Shown here one piece after another: positions 1 to 11,478 of a stretch of DNA of 64,000 nt. The first letter of the stretch is position 1. The number at the start of each line of letters is the position of its first letter. Location of the stretch: contig CM071568.1 of NCBI GenBank assembly GCA_036426205.1, forward strand, positions 121,522,730-121,586,729, written 5' to 3'. Position numbers and translations under genes: made by a program. Source of the stretch: Ascaphus truei. Its lineage: Eukaryota > Chordata > Amphibia > Anura > Ascaphidae. A model generated the notes under the pieces. The model had not been told where the DNA came from and did not search any database. It saw only the letters and a program-made list of their open reading frames with translations.

Positions 1-1752
1 ATTAAAAAAAAAACGCCTTAAATATTCAGTGTTGAGAATTGCCATGACACAAGCTAAATGTTTGCATGTTTTTACAATCTTCCGTTTTATTTTAGAAATG
101 GGTAGAATGAATACAATCAAATCTTAGCAGTACCTTTATTTGATTATATTAAGTATTGCGATTTTATTTAATGAAGTAAGAGGTGAGTTGTAGCAGCTGT
201 CATTTTATACCCATTTTATAATTACTTAAAACATTGTGTTCAAATAAAAGTTGTGTTAAAGATGGAGATTTATTGAACAGGATGCAAACAGTTAGCCGCT
301 TTCAACTGGTCAGTCCATTCAGGGGGCAGAGAGGTACTGCCAAGTGAGGCTTCTCTCATAGCCAGACAATGAGGGTCTTCCCATAAGGTAAGACAAAGGT
401 TCAGTGCCCCTCTACTCGGCAGCCACACTGTGCATCCTGCAGTGCTGCTCTATTAGCCAGAGGCTCCAGCATAGTACCTGGGGCTTCAACATCCTGGTTT
501 CCCTCTAGTTGTTCCACATAAACTTAGCACAGACGCTGTTATTTAAAGCCAAACCTAACACCACATATTGGATATTACAGTGTTAGTATTACACATTTCT
601 TAATCTAGCCTGACCCTCTACCTATCTGCCTCTCCTGAGATTTCCTTTGAGGCATCTGGCCTGCTTAACTCAGACCGCCTTTTCCAGATTCATTTTTAAA
701 GCAGGTTGTGTTGGCATTTATACTCGTCAAGTAAATTATTGGAAAGAAAAAAAACGGTACTGAAAAATAGATCTGGTCCCTCCAGGTGTTCCTTCGGTGG
801 AAGTAGAAGATTGCGGTTTTTGCTTAAACAGTAAATGACTTGCAAACGAAAAGAAAGAAAAAAGAAAAGAAAAAAACATTGTACGTGGAAATAGTTCATG
901 AATCCAAGGAATTTTAGTCAACATTTTATGGCCTAAAACTCTGCCCATATTTTCCAGTGCTGATTATCCAAGTCAAATAAGCTTCAAAGAACTACAGTCC
1001 CAGCAGCAGCAGCAACAGCAGCAACATGCGAAAGCCAGTTATGCATAAGAGGTCCGACCTTTCAATTTCAGAGCTCTCTTACTTCATCAGTGGCTTCCAT
1101 AATTACATTTTCCATGATCGGATTCCTGTTTCTGTATAAAGAAGTCCACCTCTTATGTATTTTCAATCTCTCTCTGTTTGATTTTCACAGTTCTCTCTCA
1201 TTGATGCAAGCACTGGCTCTTTGCATGGGACATGTCTGAAGTGCATTTTGTATGGAATATATTTATGGTTGAGCTGAAAAGACATCACAGAAATGACATT
1301 GCAAATGTACTTTTAAATATGCTGCCCCTTGTGGGGAACTGGTAGTGGCCGTCATGTGTGTATGAAAGGTTAGAATAAGATGATTGATGTATATTTTCAT
1401 GTATAAGTTTTATAAAATATCATTAAAACTTTATGGTGGTCTTACGAGCTTTATCTCTGCTCATCTTTTCTTTATCCTAATTCCATGGTGCAGGGCAGTT
1501 CTGTGAATAAATCTGATTATTACATTGTGAAGCAAACAAGATTGATTAGTCCCTCTGCTTCTCAGAGGAAGGGAACGTTTAAAAGTGATTTAAAAACGCT
1601 TATACGTTTGTTGAAAAATAATCGTTAACCCAGGTTTAACCTTATAACATTTGACGGTTTTCCTTGGGAGCTTTTTTTTTTAACATGATAAAATTTGAAC
1701 CCTGCTACTATTTGCTCTGGGAGCCGCCAGATCCACATGGTATTTAATTTCC
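1..1752. other. Intronic DNA, probably nfatc1 intron 7
   Basis: AT-rich sequence with no exon that I can recognise. The only local structure is a short CAG/CAA run at about 1000-1027. The next nfatc1 coding block is at 16084 and begins inside a codon, so 1-16083 is inferred to be intron upstream of it. I looked for the preceding IPT-domain exon here and did not find it. Confidence 0.5.
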
Positions 1753-1815
1753 TATGTATGTATATTTTTATTTATATAGTGCCAACAATGTACGCCGAGC
1801 TCAAGGCTGGGGTTA
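1753..1815 (+). repeat. Fragment of dispersed 'tttatatagcgcc' repeat
   Basis: The stretch 'tttatttatatagtgccaac' and the following bases match parts of the repeats at 9447, 22945, 25722 and 63780. These share a start like 'tttatttatatagcgcc' and, in longer copies, an end like 'gagcttacaatcta'. The family was not named. The support is the internal similarity of five loci. Confidence 0.5.
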
Positions 1816-2234
1816 AAAAAAAAAAGCTTGGATATACTGTACCTGATGCTTTTTTTAACCCATAATTGCTCCAGTTTTGCTTTTGATACACAGACCACAC
1901 AGTGCCCCAATTAAAATAAAATCTAAAATACTTCCCACTTCTTTGTTCATCGCGAGGACAGTGGCTTAATAGTAAAACAAACTGCCTATGAATCTGTCAG
2001 CTCTCCCTGTAACCTTGTGCAGGCATCTCTATCTATACATGAAACGTGAAGATGGCTCAAACCCTAATTATAACAGACACAACCCCATACTATAGAATAT
2101 TATATTTGTGGGTGTGCTGGCTCAAAAACACAAATAAATAGAACACTACACATTGTGCCTCTGTGCGAGCTGCATTACGTATATTACATGCTTCCTATCT
2201 CCTTGTGCTTCAGCCACCAAAAGTAGAGTGTAAG

Positions 2235-2707
2235 TTATTTGAGACAGGGACTTGTTGCATCTAGAAAAGAATATGTGCAGCGCTGTGAAATATAAGAAAA
2301 ATATATTATATTATCAGCATTGCAACATAATGAGACATAAGTCAAGCAGCAGTGGTCATGCGGCGTATGACTACTACAATGGTATGGGCAATGAGTAATT
2401 GCGAGCTGAACAGGGAACGTGCGTGAATGTACATTCTGTAATAAGTGAGTGAACTCATTCCTGCTGTCTTGTGAGTTGGGAATGCGTAGAGAGATGGACC
2501 CTGCTGTCACTGCAGTTTCATCTCCTCATCTCATTGAGGAGCCAGCAGGTGCTTTTAGCGACAATAATAATAATAATGCTTTATTCTCATCCTGAATACG
2601 TTCCTTTTTTTCCCCCTGTACCTGAAGCACAGAGAAATAGAATGTCTTTCCCAAGGTCACAAAGAGTAGCAGCAGAAGGAGGCAGAAGAATAGGAAGTAG
2701 GCGTTAA
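2235..2707. repeat. MIR/CORE-SINE-like fragments
   Basis: Around 2624-2665 the sequence reads 'gaagcacagagaaatag' and then 'cccaaggtcac'. This resembles the MIR core (gaggcacagagaggttaag...cccaaggtcac). A second piece at 2235-2300 ('gcagcgctgtgaaatat') looks like the reverse-oriented dispersed 'agcgcc' repeat. Both are old and diverged. Confidence 0.4.
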
Positions 2708-3799
2708 CCCCTGTGCGGGAAATTACTGAGAAGCATAGGAGCCATGGGAACGAATGGAGAGTGTTATTAAATAAGTCTTAACCATTTTACTGCCAGAGAG
2801 GCCTGCAACAACCAGCAGCAGTACTCTAAAGTCTTTTATTATATATTTATAATACATTATTTTTACAGCTCTTTTTAATATGCAGTCTACAACGCATGTG
2901 ACAGCACTGTATAGTAGCGGACTTGTCAATTTGAGTTTGACAATAGCTTTACTGTGTCTGGTTTGCAACCTCTAGCAACCTCAGAATGCAGAATCGGTAA
3001 CCAAGCTCAAACTGACGAGTCCCAAGGGGTGAAGGAGCTCTGTCTTTCAGCAGGTTTTCTGCTTCTACGGTTACTTACTGTAACTCGGGCTTTGCTGCAC
3101 CAAGCTGTGTAAAAAAGCTGTTGGGAAGACTCTGCCTTCTAAATGCATCTTTTAAATGGATCGGAAGCTAAAAAGTGACACTGTTCTTTATTGCATCTAA
3201 CAGACCAGAATTATTGTCTGCCGTTTAAAAACTGTCTGATAAATGGCAAGTTGTTTAGAGATGTGTGAAAGACATGTAAATGCACTTTTGCTTACTTATC
3301 TTTGCTGTACCTTGTTCGGTTGAGGCATTTTGACACTTTTTTTCCCCCACCGTAATTGTATCATGTTTGTGTAAAATTCAACACCTTTTGCTCACGATGG
3401 CTTCTTACAAAACTCTTTGTTTTTTTGTGTGCTACATTTAATTCATTTTAGAGGATTGGAAGGTTGCAGGGGGAATGTATCTCTACTATGAAAGCAATAT
3501 ATTAACAATAAGACAAAACCGCTTTATTTATTAAAAACAAATACCAGAAAATATACATTGAGATGTACAATTTCAATTTCAAGCGTGGACACAGAAAGTT
3601 TCTTATTTCTTCTAATCATTAAAGCTATCTTTTTTACATTGTGAACTCCCTGCTAAAAAATATTTGTTCCTCAAACCCCTAATTAATAAATCTTATTACT
3701 GTACCTACTCATCACACTATTGCTAACAAAACTGTTTGACCGATCCCAGACAGTATAGTTTCCTGAGCTCGTTGGGGAGGGAACACGCTTAATAAGGCC
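2708..3799. other. Intronic DNA, nothing recognised
   Basis: AT-rich, with no open frame of note and no repeat structure that I can support. Confidence 0.4.
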
Positions 3800-3975
3800 C
3801 CAACTGCCCCTCAGTGTGTACAGACAGCATGGGTGGCATAGCTGCCAATCACTGCAGGGACTTCCAAAGTCACGCCGTACAATGCCTTGCCACTGTGGCT
3901 GCAAAGCATTGTGGGGAGTGACTTTGGAAGCTCCTGCTGTACTTGACAGCTGTATCACCCACGCCAAGGTGCAGT
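3800..3975. mobile_element. Foldback MITE-like inverted repeat
   Basis: The two halves are imperfect reverse complements. 'gggacttccaaagtcac' near 3857 pairs with 'gtgactttggaagctcc' near 3918, and outer parts such as 'cagcatgggtggcatagctg' pair with 'cagctgtatcacccacgc'. The centre is near 3893. No transposase or target duplication was identified, so the superfamily is open. Confidence 0.55.
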
Positions 3976-5473
3976 ATGGAGCCTTTCTAAGTGTGCAGTC
4001 CCCACACAGGCTCGTTCAGTTACCCACTATCCTGCCTGCGATCCCCCATTACATATTTATTTAGCGAACCCCTTGGAGACACTTGAAGGACCCCCAGGGA
4101 TTTGGGTACGCCCTGATGGGAATCATTGTTGTAGAAGTTAAATGTTTTATGAAGACCAATCTGCAGAGGGACAGTGAGGGCGTAGGTATGAAGGTTATAG
4201 GTTCCAAATAGTAGTAATGTAGCATGTGACTGGTTTACCATTCTCTAATTTTGCATCTGCAGTACATTTAGATTTGATAGATTTTACATCACTTGTGAGC
4301 TATACAATGTTAACACTGACTCTCTTCTGGCAGATGAAGGGTTACTCCTTTTTAAATATTCTTACGAATTTACATTTTCATGTGGTAGGCCTTTGGCAGT
4401 CACATAGTTTGGCTAGTAATTGCTTTTATTTCTTGAAATTATTTGGGTAGCAGACCTATAGATCTATGGTCTTACAATGTATAACCGCGTCTCACCATTC
4501 TGTTACCCCAATAATGAGGACGCAGGTGTGTGTCTGTCAGAACACGTCATTGTGACTAATGAGGGGGACATGACTTTCTTTACAATATTTTCAATCCAAT
4601 ACCTGAGATGCCACATGACACACACTGTCACACCTGCCAATTCCACTTCCTCTGCTAATTACCAAAAAGGGGCCCAATAGATGTAGCTTCTGCCATGACA
4701 CATAAAGACAAGATGGTCCTGGTCAGCTTATACAGTACCATCCCAACAATCATTACATAAATCAGTACACAGATTAAATTGAAGGCTGAAGTTTGCAAGT
4801 ACTCATTTGACGAAGTGTGACGTGCCGACTGATGGAGTTAAATCCTGGCCAGGCTCCAGTTGGTAAGAGATCTTACATTCTCAGAGATCCTTCCACACTT
4901 TCCATTGCAAGTAGCAGTCACAGTTAAGAGGCAAGTGGCCAGAAAAGTGTCATATTTCCACTTGTAATCAAAATGTAATTCATGTTAAAAAAAAAATACA
5001 CTAACAGCAACATTCAGTTCATTGATGCTTTGCCTTGTCCTCTCCGTTTTATAATATATCGTAAGCATTATGTTCAATGCAAGGTAAATCTACCAAATTA
5101 ACCTACATCAAGTTCCTACATTCAGAATCAAAGGTCATTGATTTATCCAAACGGAATCAGATGTACATATGAAAACACTGTAGTTTGGATTGAAGGTCAC
5201 TTGTACATCAAGTCTGAGTTAGATACTAAAAATGGCGTTATGGCTAAAATATTTTTAGGAATCCTTTATATGCTATGCTACACTAAATAAGTAGAAACAC
5301 TGGAAATGCAATTTAGCTCTCAAATTATCTAAATACTGTAAAGTTTTGATTGATGTACAGGATGAGAACATCTGCAAATGCAAAACAATCTGCAACATTA
5401 CAATTCTGAAGAATGACCCTGTTTGTGTAAATCCAGTGTTACTAAGCAGAGAGTGTAATCCTAAACCAGATAA
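3976..5473. other. Intronic DNA, nothing recognised
   Basis: AT-rich sequence without recognisable exon or repeat. Short open frames here show no family resemblance. Confidence 0.4.
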
Positions 5474-5809
5474 GGCGTCGTCCATGCTGCCGAAGAGCGC
5501 GCGGAGGCGTCGGTGCTCCGCGCTGTAACATTGACTTAAGGCATTGATCGCGCCCATAGACCGCGCAGGCGTGACAGCAGGAGGGGGCGCGTGTTGCTCG
5601 AGGAATCAGTTGAAACTGATTTATCGGCGCGACGGGCAGGTGACTTGAGCGGTTCACCCAATGAGGGCGAAAACAATGATGTCACAGACATGCCCCTAGA
5701 CACGCACCCCACGGCGCATCTACCATGTCCAAAAAACGCACCCGCAACACGCTGGTGATGTCACAGATGCGCACACCTCCTTGCGCGCAAAGGCTGTATG
5801 GACGCAGCC
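5474..5809. mobile_element. PIF/Harbinger-like MITE (copy 1)
   Basis: GC-rich, 336 bp, without coding capacity. Its ends are inverted: 'ggcgtcgtccatgctgcc' on the left and the complement of 'ggctgtatggacgcagcc' on the right. It is flanked on both sides by TAA (5471-5473 and 5810-5812). A 3-bp TWA target duplication with GGC/GGG termini is the known signature of PIF/Harbinger elements. Assignment rests on ends and target site only. Confidence 0.6.
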
Positions 5810-5914
5810 TAAGAAAGGTAAAAATCCCTTTTTAAAAATTAACCACATGTCTTACCCTTCCTACCCATTTTAAAAGTAGCCACCTCCTCCAGATTATTAG
5901 AGACATCTATTTAA

Positions 5915-6180
5915 GGCCGCGCGTATAGTGCCCGCAACGGCGGCGCCGCCGCCCAAAAACAAATACATTGCCGCCGCCACGTGCGCTTATAGTAAGCGCG
6001 ACGGCGGCAATGCGACGGAGCGACGTCGCATCGCGGACTTTGGAAGCCGGGAATATTTGATTTTTCAAGGGCTGTCACCTCATGTGACAGCCCCTAAACA
6101 AATCAAATGCCCGGAAGCCCGCGACACCGCCGCAAAGCGAAATATAACTTTCACTAGCCGCGACGGGTGTATTTTTAATA
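5915..6180. mobile_element. PIF/Harbinger-like MITE, right end lost (copy 2)
   Basis: It begins with TAA followed by 'ggccgcgcgtatagtgcc' and is closely related to the intact copy at 23282-23486. They share 'atttgatttttcaagggctg', 'cctcatgtgacagcccc' and 'caatgcgacggagcgacgtc'. The right inverted end seen in the other copy is missing, so this one is truncated near 6180. It is very CpG-rich compared with its surroundings. Confidence 0.55.
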
Positions 6181-8216
6181 CAAGCAAAATACTCTATGAA
6201 AAAAAAAATAGAAAGCAAATTACAGTAGCCTCTCATCTTACAAAAAATAAAATTCACTACCAGAGGGGCTGACTGCACAGCGGGTAAAAGGTTGAACTCC
6301 AAAAGAACATTTAAAGGTAAGTGTTGTGTGAACATTGGTATTAAGGAAAGGCAGAACATGTCATGATCCACAATGTAGCATTAGAAGTAAGATACTGTGT
6401 GTCCTTGTTCTGCATTGATTGTTTTCTTTTCTCAAGCACACTCAGAACTGAATTCTCTTTCGTTGATTTCGAGTGACTTGACCCCAACTAAACACTAGCT
6501 CATCTTGCTTGACAAAGCCATTGCTTTGTGAAGCACAGCACAAGAAAGCTTGTTTCAGATTTTTCCTTGGATGCAATTGTTGTAACAGCTTGAACCAGCT
6601 TAACTGAAAATTAGATCAGAGTGCAATGAAGAAAAGGGATTGTTGGACATGGTTTTGGACTATGTACTGGGTTTGTGGTGATGGTGGTTCTACAGATATT
6701 CATATCTTGCATTTATATTTTGTTTTCCCATTACAAACTATACTTAAGCCACCCCTGGGGTGGAATTCTGGGAGCCTATGTCTGGTCTGCATGTCAATCT
6801 CTAAAATGAAAAACCAGAACACAGTAGTGCCCAGTTGTGGGTTGGTAAAATGAGGCACAAGGAGATAGAGGGATCTGACCAAGATCCCTACAGTAAATGT
6901 AGGAGAATTAAAGCTAGGCCGGAGCCAGTACACTTTCCTAACGGAGACCAAAATCTCAGCCACAACATCACATCTCTACGGACAAATATTAGTTTGCTTT
7001 ATTTTTTGCAGTCATCGGTCTACTAAAAAAAACTAGTTGGTGAAAGCATTATATTTCATTACCTCTGCAACATTGTTGATATAATTATGTCACTGTTTGT
7101 ATGCTGAGCTGCCAAAGCTTATTTTCAGGGAGACTTCCCCATTACATAAAACTAAAGGGGGTGACGGGAATGGCTTAGAGAGCGGAGATGGAGAGGTGCA
7201 CTTTACACTTGTAATCTGCAGAGCAGATTTTTAACACAAAACAGGATTTTCAACATTCTATGACTATATTGAAGTACATATTGTAAGTCCCTTATCACTG
7301 AAAGGGTTAATGCCAGGAAGCTTTCTCAGTCGTAATCATTTTAGTAATGGGAATTAAACAAGTAAAGATTCACATCCAGAGGTAAATGACTGGGGAAAGT
7401 TTGGGAGTTCTGAGTCACTGGCTGTTTAATACCAGTGGTTGGCGGGCTGAGAACCATCATTGTTCCTTTGTCAGATGGAATATGTGATCTATAAGAAAAC
7501 ATCTAGGTACCACTATGACAAATTAGGACTGTAACAAATGTTAACTCCACATTTGTATTGGGTGACTATTTGATCAATCTAATTATATTTTAATTACTTT
7601 TAATATGTGTTTGACATGACATAATACTTTCTATAAACTCCTGAAATATAGCTTGGTGGGTCTCAGTGTATAAGTGACATACATGGAAATCTTCATTTAA
7701 TCTTCAAACTAATAGGCTTCCCGAGCAGTGAAGCCCAAATTCCAATACAATAAGCAAAAAATAAAATGTTGAGCACTGTGACTTGTCTCAATTTTTGATA
7801 TAACAATATCACAACTGATACTGTGTATGTTTACCTTTGTTATCGTTCACTATGCACAAATACACATGTATGTACACAACCACACTTACCCACACACGTT
7901 ATATATTCATTTTAATAATGTCAAGCCTACTCTAAGATGACACTGATTTTACATTTGATATGTATATTGTCAAATGATGTCACTCATTGAACTTGCCAAA
8001 TTACATCTTACAGACATCACTTTTTGTTGTTGTTGCTTATCTTACAAATGTGCCCAACAGCTCGGACCAATAGGTTTTTTTGCTTAAAGTAGACAAAAGT
8101 GTTATTATTTTACAAGCATGTTACAGTGTATAAGGGTACTAGAGGTAGCATTGCTAAAAGCAACGTGCTTTGCAAATGATGAGCTGTCGTGAAAGTCTTC
8201 TCAAAAGGTCATATAA
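6181..8216. other. Intronic DNA with an old MIR-like patch
   Basis: Mostly unremarkable AT-rich sequence. At 6847-6900 'aaaatgaggcacaaggagat' resembles the MIR core, as does the patch near 2650. Nothing else is recognised. Confidence 0.35.
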
Positions 8217-8436
8217 GGCCTCGGCCATTGTGCACGCGACCGCACGCGCGGCACAAACAAATCCGTTACGTGCACCAGTCCGGCCATACTGCGCGTGATG
8301 CGACGCGCGGCTAGATTTTGAGGAGAGAAATCTATATGATTTTACACGCGACGGCCGCGTCACGTGAGACATTTGAACCAATGAGGGCGAAACTCAGATG
8401 TGACATCACGGCCAAGACCCGCCGTCGCGCGAGGCC
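8217..8436. mobile_element. PIF/Harbinger-like MITE (copy 3)
   Basis: GC-rich, 220 bp, bounded by TAA at 8214-8216 and 8437-8439. Ends are 'ggcctcggcc' and 'gcgcgaggcc', which are inverted relative to one another. It shares 'accaatgagggcgaaa' with copy 1. It is non-coding; transposase would have to come from elsewhere. Confidence 0.55.
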
Positions 8437-8794
8437 TAAGTGTTAATATCTAGGTTTGCACATTTTAGTCAACTAGGCCAGCGTTCAGTGAGGAAAGGCT
8501 AACCTTGTGTCACTTCAAAAAATCATGTACAACAGTTTATGCATTTATGTTTGTGCACTGTATATGGGTGGGAGGCTTATCATTTAGCACACATTATTAT
8601 GATAGTTAAATATTATTATTATTACTTTAAAATGTTGTAAATTGTTTACTCTGTTAATAAAAAAAATAATATTTCTTCTCACATGCCCGTGTCCACACTG
8701 CTGTACACTGATTTGTAGGAATGAATAAGTCTTTGCTAGAAGGAGCTAACTGTACAGTTTTGGTGGTGACTTCTCTGGTCTTAGAAGAACGACT

Positions 8795-8905
8795 CTCTTT
8801 GTTTTATAGTTTTAATAGCCATATTGGTCCAGGAGAAATGCAAATGTGTTGTAAGTTATCATACCTATGGTGGACCAACATAAGAGTCCTTCATAGATAA
8901 ATATG
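8795..8905 (-). repeat. Old dispersed repeat, 'gttggtcca..ggtat' type
   Basis: In reverse complement this reads 'atgttggtccaccataggta' and then 'ctggaccaatatggctat'. It resembles loci at 32645-32735 and 62218-62345, which carry an AAAGCT-type motif, 'gttggtccaataaa' or 'gttagcc', and a ggtat/ggtaacac end. It is probably a fragment of one old retroposon family. Confidence 0.35.
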
Positions 8906-8950
8906 TGCACTGTGGCAGCACAGTTACAAGGAAACATAACAATCCTAATG

Positions 8951-9361
8951 CATTGGTGGGCAACTGTCGAGCCACGGGCCACATGCAGCCCTCAGCTGCT
9001 TCACCTGCGGCCCTCAACCACTTCTTCTCGCTGCCTAAGTGGCTAAATGACAGTGTGCTGATAAATACATTGTAGGGGCCTGCTTCTCTCCTGTGCTAAT
9101 CACCAGTTCCCTGTGTAAAAGAGAAGCAGCGCTGGAATTATGCAGCTATAGGAGTGGGAAGAAGCTGCAACATCCCATCGGCCGGTGCACAAACATATAT
9201 ATACAGTATATATATATATATATATATATATACAGTACAGTATGTATATACAATATATATATATTTACACTGTATACAGTATGTAGGTAATATTGCAGCC
9301 CTTTTGAGGGCTCAGGGGCTACATATGTGGCCCTTGAAGTTTATCATGTTGTCTACCACTG
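8951..9361. mobile_element. Non-autonomous hAT element with perfect 8-bp TSD
   Basis: The ends 'cattggtgggcaac' and the complement of 'gttgtctaccactg' form inverted termini of the hAT type. The same 8 bases, TCCTAATG, lie directly outside both ends (8943-8950 and 9362-9369). The 411-bp interior has no transposase and contains a TA-rich microsatellite at about 9196-9262. It is a clear MITE-like hAT insertion. Confidence 0.8.
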
Positions 9362-9446
9362 TCCTAATGTAATGAGAAGGGGTGGAGGTAAATTATGTAG
9401 GGAGTCTTCAATTGGCGGGTATAGAATATTGTATGTATGCATGTAT

Positions 9447-9640
9447 ATCTTTATTTATATAGCGCCCACAGCGGTACTTAGCGCTTTACAAGAGAGGCAA
9501 TACAGTACATAGAATTATAGTACAATGAGTGCAACAAATAAGATCAGACAGTATTACATGAAATTCCTACCCTGGAGAGCTTACAATCTAATTGGCATGA
9601 TGGGAAATTTACAGAGAGAGCAGGTGAGAGAATAAATACA
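9447..9640 (+). repeat. Dispersed 'tttatatagcgcc...gagcttacaatcta' repeat
   Basis: It starts 'tttatttatatagcgccc', continues with 'agcgctttacaag', and has 'gagagcttacaatctaattg' about 120 bp later. The copy at 25722-25905 has the same start and the same end. The family is not named here. Confidence 0.6.
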
Positions 9641-9839
9641 GTCGCTGGTAGGAGTGAATGTGGGTTTCGGATTATCATAAATTGTCATAAACTAAGTATG
9701 CTAGTTGTCAGAGGTGGATAAATAGTAGAGATGTGAAGGTAAGGCTGTATGCTCATATCTTCTTTAAAATGTGGGGCAGGAAGCGAATTAAATGTTCCCT
9801 TAGATGTCAGGAATCGAGAATCATGATTTACGCCATTCC

Positions 9840-10560
9840 TTTTAGAGCCAAAGTCGAATATATTTTAATTCCACTGTTTTTCTAACCTGTGTATTTTTAG
9901 CATTGCCTCTGAAAACTAATGCTGTTAATTCCATCAGTTATTGTCCTGCTTGGGAAATGTGCTGTCCCACAGGAATTCTCATATTGGTGATTCATCCCAG
10001 TCTAAAGGGTCTACTTGGTTTCTCAACATAGTTCATATTGGTGCATTTTCTACATTTCATAAGATACACCACATTGCTGGGTTTTCAGGTGAATGATCAT
10101 TGTATAGTGATCTTATTGTTCTGAGCCTTGCCAATGGTGGTCTCTGTGCTTATATGTTTACGTGTTTTGTATTTCTTTTAATTGCTGGGCTGTTTGTTTG
10201 TGAATTCTGGTTGGATCTTGATCAGTTTCCGATGAGCATGCTGGAGAGATTGGGGAGTTGTTTGTAGGCTATCATGGGTGGTTCTGAGAATATTGTTTAT
10301 AGTCTTTCACCCTCCGATAGCATGGGTTGTAGATCTTTGATGGTACATTTGAGTTGTGTGAGAATGGTGTTGTGGGTTGTGACTATAGGTACTATAGGTC
10401 ACGCTTCCTTTTTAATGTATACTGTTATAAGCTTTCACCCCTCTTCAATTTGGCGGTCCGAGTGGCTTTGTTCCATGAAGGTATTATGAAGTGGGTTGCG
10501 GCGTTTGCTCTTGTGATGGTGTAAGAACAGATTCTGTGGTATCTAAAGGTCTGGCCGAGA
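9840..10560 (-). pseudogene. Decayed Penelope-like element, GIY-YIG endonuclease region
   Basis: Read on the minus strand, about 10075-10030 encodes 'NVVYLMKCRKC', followed by pieces such as 'PVGQH', 'ALVFRGNAKNTQ' and 'VELKYIRLW'. This spacing and wording fit the C-terminal GIY-YIG domain of Penelope-like elements, where 'VVYLI.C..C' precedes the nuclease motif and 'PVG.HF', 'GNFK.TQERK' and 'ELK.I' follow. Several stops and frame changes interrupt it, so it is dead. The reverse transcriptase part further upstream is not recognisable. Identification is from family knowledge of the domain wording, with moderate certainty. Confidence 0.6.
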
Positions 10561-10917
10561 GGAAGCTGGTTTTATGCAAATATCTGTGCTGGTCTGTGGA
10601 TGAATCTATGCTTTAAACAGATTCACTAGTGTCTTTACCTCTAAGATGAGAGAGAGAAGGAAAATGAGACAGTATTTGCTTATATACCTCTAAGTAGGTT
10701 AAGCTATAAACTATGGGATCCAAGGCAAAACTTAGGCGCAAAGTGGTTTTGTCGCAATTCGTGCTGAAAAGTACCTGAGTCAGGTATTATGTATTAATCT
10801 TGGCTGTACCGTTTTCGGGTATGTTTGCGTCTTTCGGCCTTGAGATGAGGGATTTACGGAGTAAGTGGGAGGAGTTAGGAAAATGTGCGGTTGGCTTTAC
10901 TTTTTTTGACATTTCTT

Positions 10918-11478
10918 GCTACCTAAAAGGTGGCAGAAGCCTTTTTTTTTTTTTGGTATTGCCAGCAGTAGACAACATATAGAAATACACTTAATATACA
11001 TGTTACACTTAATGTACATGTTACACTTAATATGCATGTTGCACTTAATATACATGTTGCACTTAATAAACATGTTGCACTTAATAAACATGTCACAAAA
11101 CTCAGAAATAAATAAATTCAACTTTTTTTGTAACGCAAATGCGCCAGTGCTGACCACTTTCTTGATACTTAGACCCTCATGTGACAAGACAAATGACATG
11201 ACATGGGAAGATACCGGGGAAATTTGTTGCTACCTAAAGGTGGCAGAAGTATTTTTTTTTGGGGTATTGCCAGCATCCGGCAAATTATACAACAGTAGAA
11301 ATACACATAATATACATGCTACACTTAATAAACATGTTGCACTTAATAAACATGTTACACTTCAGAAATAAATAAATTCAACTTTTTTTGTAACGCAAAT
11401 GCGCCAGTGCGGACCACTTTCTTGATACTTATGGCAAGACAAATGACATGACATGGGAAGATACCTGGGAAATTTGTA
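10918..11478. repeat. Tandem duplication of about 0.3 kb with internal 18-bp repeats
   Basis: Unit 1 (10918-11228) and unit 2 (11229-11478) share 'gctacctaaa..ggtggcag', 'aaataaattcaactttttt', 'gtaacgcaaatgcgccag' and 'caaatgacatgacatggg'. Inside each is an array of an 18-bp unit like 'cacttaatatacatgtta', with about six copies in unit 1 and three in unit 2. This explains most of the length difference. The long open frames across this region are translations of the repeat, not genes. Confidence 0.85.

Noticed and set aside
5928..6272. 114-codon + frame in a CpG-rich block
   Set aside because: It lies across a Harbinger MITE that also occurs at 23282; low-complexity translation with no domain.
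10916..11371. 151-codon frame with His-Leu-Ile-Tyr-Met-Leu repeats
   Set aside because: It follows the 18-bp tandem array and the duplication; no family resemblance and no splice or start context.
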